Assembly (NCBI RefSeq): GCF_040932005.1
Contig: NZ_CP162414.1
Location: 771,501-835,500 of the forward strand
DNA length: 64,000 nucleotides
DNA from: Aestuariibius sp. HNIBRBA575
Lineage (GTDB): Bacteria > Pseudomonadota > Alphaproteobacteria > Rhodobacterales > Rhodobacteraceae
Direction: 5' to 3'
Shown piece after piece: positions 62,733-64,000 of the stretch (the first letter of the stretch is position 1; each line of letters begins with the position of its first letter). The notes beneath the pieces are model-generated. The model worked only from the letters and a program-made list of their open reading frames with translations. It did no database searches and was not told where the DNA came from. Made by a program: the position numbers and the translations under genes.

Positions 62733-62762
62733 CCTTGGGGGCAATCCGGTTAGAGTGCCTGA

Positions 62763-63515
62763 ATGAACTCTGAAAATACCATTCTGTCCCCCCAAATTTT
62801 GCCGCATGGCCAAGACGGCATTCTTGTGTGTTTTGATCGCAAGGTGACCCAACAGGCCGGTGCGGCTGCGTTGACATTGCGCCGCGACATCACGCTGGCG
62901 GACCTGCCGGGCATATCAGAAGTGTCCGCCTCGCTGACGTCGGTTTTGGTACGGTTCGATCCGGATGCGACGACCCGCGCCGTTTTGTCCAAAACGCTAG
63001 GGACGTTGTTGGCAGCGCGGGATTGGGCGCAGTTTGACACGCCCGCACCAACACGCCGCTGGACGATCCCCGTGACATTTGGGGGCGCAGCCGGCCCTCA
63101 ATTGGCCCAATCGGCTGATCTGGCGGGGCAGAGTGTGGAACAGGCCGTTTCAGAGATTTGCAACACCGAATTGCGTGTGCTGACAATCGGTTACGCACCC
63201 GGCCAGCCCTATCTGGGGATGCTGCCAGACCATTGGGGATTTCCACGACTGCCCGAATTGACCCCAGCCGTGCCAGCAGGGGCATTGGTGGTGGCCGTGC
63301 GTCAATTGGTGATTTTTACCAATGCCAGCGCCACGGGGTGGCGACAAATCGGGCAAACCGCGTTCCGCCCCTTTTTGCAGGACCGCGCAGAACCTTTGTT
63401 GTTTCAACAAGGCGATGCCGTTCAGTTTACAACGATTTCCCATGCCGAATGGCAATCGCTTGAGGCGGACAATGCCGACGGGCTGGGCGGCGCGATCTGC
63501 AAGGTGACGTCATGA
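62763..63515 (+). CDS. pxpB: 5-Oxoprolinase subunit B
   Basis: 250 residues, allophanate hydrolase subunit 1 (KipI-like) family. With PxpA and PxpC it hydrolyses 5-oxoproline to glutamate using ATP. GYAPGQPYLGMLPDH near 142-156 and LPELTPAVPAGALVVAVRQL near 162-181 are typical, as is RPFLQDRAEPLLFQQGDAVQ near 200-219. ATG overlaps are tight: the stop overlaps the pxpC start as ATGA. The pxpA gene is not seen within the window. Confidence 0.9.
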   Translation: MNSENTILSPQILPHGQDGILVCFDRKVTQQAGAAALTLRRDITLADLPGISEVSASLTSVLVRFDPDATTRAVLSKTLGTLLAARDWAQFDTPAPTRRWTIPVTFGGAAGPQLAQSADLAGQSVEQAVSEICNTELRVLTIGYAPGQPYLGMLPDHWGFPRLPELTPAVPAGALVVAVRQLVIFTNASATGWRQIGQTAFRPFLQDRAEPLLFQQGDAVQFTTISHAEWQSLEADNADGLGGAICKVTS

Positions 63516-64000
63516 AACTGCGGATTGACCGGGCGGGTCCATTGATGACGCTGCAGGATTTGGGACGCAACGGATATGTGGGGCAGGGGCTGTCACGGGG
63601 GGGCGCGGCTGATCGGTTGGCCCTGTTCGAAGCGGCAGCGTTGTTGGGGCGAAAAGACGTCACACCCGCCATTGAAATGGCCGGAATGGGCGGCGCATTT
63701 TCGGTTGATCAAGCCGTGCAATTTGCCTTGACGGGTGCGCCGATGGGGGCGACCATTGATGGCGCGCCCGTTGCGTGGAACACATCATATGTGCTGTTGC
63801 CCGGTCAGGTTCTGACGCTGGGCGGGGTGCAAAAAGGCGTCTATGGCTATCTGACATTTGCCCCAGATTTGTTGGACGCCACGTGGCTAGGAAGCGCATC
63901 TGTGCATTTACAGGCCGGGGTCGGTCGGGTCTTGGCTGGCGGGGATGTGCTGACCTTTGCAGATGCTGCTGACCCCGGATCATCCATGACATTGCAGGCG
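63512..64000 (+). CDS. pxpC: 5-Oxoprolinase subunit C, N-terminal fragment
   Basis: First 163 residues; the gene runs off the right edge. Biotin-dependent carboxylase-like (allophanate hydrolase subunit 2, KipA-like) family: begins MKLRIDRAGPLMTLQDLGRN, with GLSRGGAADRLALFEAAALL near 25-44 and PAIEMAGMGG near 52. Forms the PxpBC complex with the upstream subunit. Confidence 0.92.
   Translation, partial: MKLRIDRAGPLMTLQDLGRNGYVGQGLSRGGAADRLALFEAAALLGRKDVTPAIEMAGMGGAFSVDQAVQFALTGAPMGATIDGAPVAWNTSYVLLPGQVLTLGGVQKGVYGYLTFAPDLLDATWLGSASVHLQAGVGRVLAGGDVLTFADAADPGSSMTLQA

Noticed and set aside
1..64000. Search for insertion sequences, integrases or prophage genes
   Set aside because: No transposase, integrase or phage structural protein was recognised on either strand, so the AT-rich patches cannot be tied to a named mobile element.

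Overview
The window reads as a chromosomal segment of a marine-type alphaproteobacterium of the Rhodobacterales (Roseobacter group). The signs are a GcrA cell-cycle regulator, the methylmalonyl-CoA epimerase/DUF1467 pair, a DUF6455 protein, a DUF1800/DUF1501 Tat-substrate pair, an ict/ich/ccl-like CoA module, a complete myo-inositol locus and FNR-type TTGAC-N4-GTCAA boxes. Gene density is high, with many ATGA, TGATG or TTGA stop/start overlaps. I see no rRNA, tRNA, CRISPR array, insertion sequence or phage. Two AT-rich patches flank rimO and look like recently acquired DNA.

Layout. 1-4.8 kb: the start of carB (cut by the window edge) and a pabB-pabC pair bracketed by two paralogous GT87-type membrane glycosyltransferases. 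4.9-9.5 kb: aspS with a clear promoter and terminator, then the DUF1800/DUF1501 pair. 9.6-15 kb: small housekeeping and envelope genes (Flp-like pilin, lone receiver protein, mce-DUF1467-Nudix, EI24/CysZ-like, nitroreductase, M48 lipoprotein, DUF6455). 15-18 kb: a CitE-like lyase, CaiB/BaiF CoA-transferase and MaoC-type hydratase, the gene set expected for C5-dicarboxylate (itaconate/mesaconate) CoA metabolism.

18.3-26.5 kb is the most interesting block: a divergent FNR-family regulator, a coupled P450-AlkB-type oxygenase pair, and opposite them ubiT-ubiU-ubiV (oxygen-independent ubiquinone hydroxylation) with ubiD-ubiX. The same 14-bp palindrome TTGACGATCGTCAA lies in the regulator/P450 gap and in the ubiT/ubiD gap, at nearly identical distances from the P450 and ubiT starts. 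This suggests one oxygen- or NO-responsive regulon joining both.

26.5-39.3 kb is mixed: a secreted DUF4329 protein with a JAMM-like metal motif, ppk2, IMPACT/YigZ-like, dgkA, a DCC-family protein, a small HTH-DUF3892 islet with hairpins and an orphan terminator, rimO, a compositionally mosaic pentapeptide-repeat membrane protein, VOC, SDR, two EamA exporters, gcrA, ClbS/DfsB and GDPD. 39.5-47.9 kb: argD-argF, a quinone-oxidoreductase-like gene with a divergent LysR regulator, aroA, a BchE-like B12/radical-SAM protein and cmk.

47.9-61.7 kb is a full myo-inositol utilisation locus: iolD-C-B-aldolase-iolG on the minus strand; two Gfo/Idh dehydrogenases flanking an inosose dehydratase-like gene on the plus strand; a LacI regulator coupled to an unrecognised protein; and a three-gene ABC importer. 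Two copies of the operator TTTGCAACCGGTTGCAAA mark the two divergent promoter regions. The window closes with an ArsR-SRPBCC pair and the start of the 5-oxoprolinase genes pxpB-pxpC.
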